A DNA stretch of 64,000 nt from contig NC_045145.1 of NCBI RefSeq assembly GCF_008831285.2, forward strand, positions 18,412,802 to 18,476,801, written 5' to 3'. Positions 63,958 to 64,000 of this stretch are shown here, one piece after another. Numbering within the stretch: position 1 is the first letter of the stretch; the number at the start of each line of letters is the position of its first letter. The position numbers and the translations under genes are program-made. The DNA comes from Nymphaea colorata. Lineage: Eukaryota; Streptophyta; Magnoliopsida; Nymphaeales; Nymphaeaceae. The notes under the pieces are model-generated. The model made no database searches. It saw nothing but the letters and a program-made list of their open reading frames with translations, and had not been told where the DNA came from.

Positions 63958-64000
63958 GTAAGTAGCCTTGATGGTGCAAACTGTTTTCCATATTTCACTA

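Overview
This is nuclear DNA of a flowering plant. The genes are intron-rich, with GT–AG junctions that keep the reading frame. The families are plant ones: a calcium-dependent protein kinase, SERK-type and other LRR receptor kinases, a tandem mTERF family and Ty1/copia elements. The spacers are AT-rich with long (TA)n tracts and MITEs. The species cannot be fixed from the sequence alone. No prokaryotic, organellar or CRISPR-like feature was seen.

Layout. (1) 1–23.1 kb: a same-strand cluster of five mTERF-family copies. Two are open (3574–4758 and 19674–20900) and three are decayed (8972–10126, about 17890–18680, 22212–23075). Copies 1 and 2 sit in a roughly 5.5-kb tandem segmental duplication that already shows homology at base 1, so the array probably continues to the left. 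Just after copy 2, a degenerate Ty1/copia retrotransposon (about 10152–17295) is inserted. A 2.9-kb TG...CA element, probably a solo LTR, sits inside it, flanked by a perfect 5-bp target duplication. (2) 24.2–29.4 kb, minus strand: a complete eight-exon CDPK gene (500 aa). (3) 33.0–36.6 kb, plus strand: a complete six-exon IST1-like ESCRT gene (596 aa). (4) 38.0–45.7 kb, minus strand: a complete three-exon LRR receptor-like pseudokinase (1060 aa) with a 3.6-kb intron carrying a 33-bp minisatellite. (5) 45.7–62.3 kb: a gene-poor spacer holding three related hAT-type MITEs (two with perfect 8-bp target duplications), a TCGAGC-rich hAT-like MITE, a LINE reverse-transcriptase remnant, another inverted-repeat element and many microsatellites. 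(6) 62356 to the right edge, plus strand: the first three coding exons of a SERK (BAK1-type co-receptor) gene, cut by the window end.

The genes do not form an operon or an obvious pathway. The CDPK, the LRR pseudokinase and SERK are all signalling proteins of the plasma membrane or cytosol, IST1-like acts in endosomal sorting, and the mTERF proteins are probably organelle-targeted. Exon models were built by reading splice sites and checking phase by hand; all three complete multi-exon genes close in frame. The most notable structures are the mTERF birth-and-death cluster with its nested transposon history, the receptor pseudokinase, and the MITE family with readable target-site duplications.
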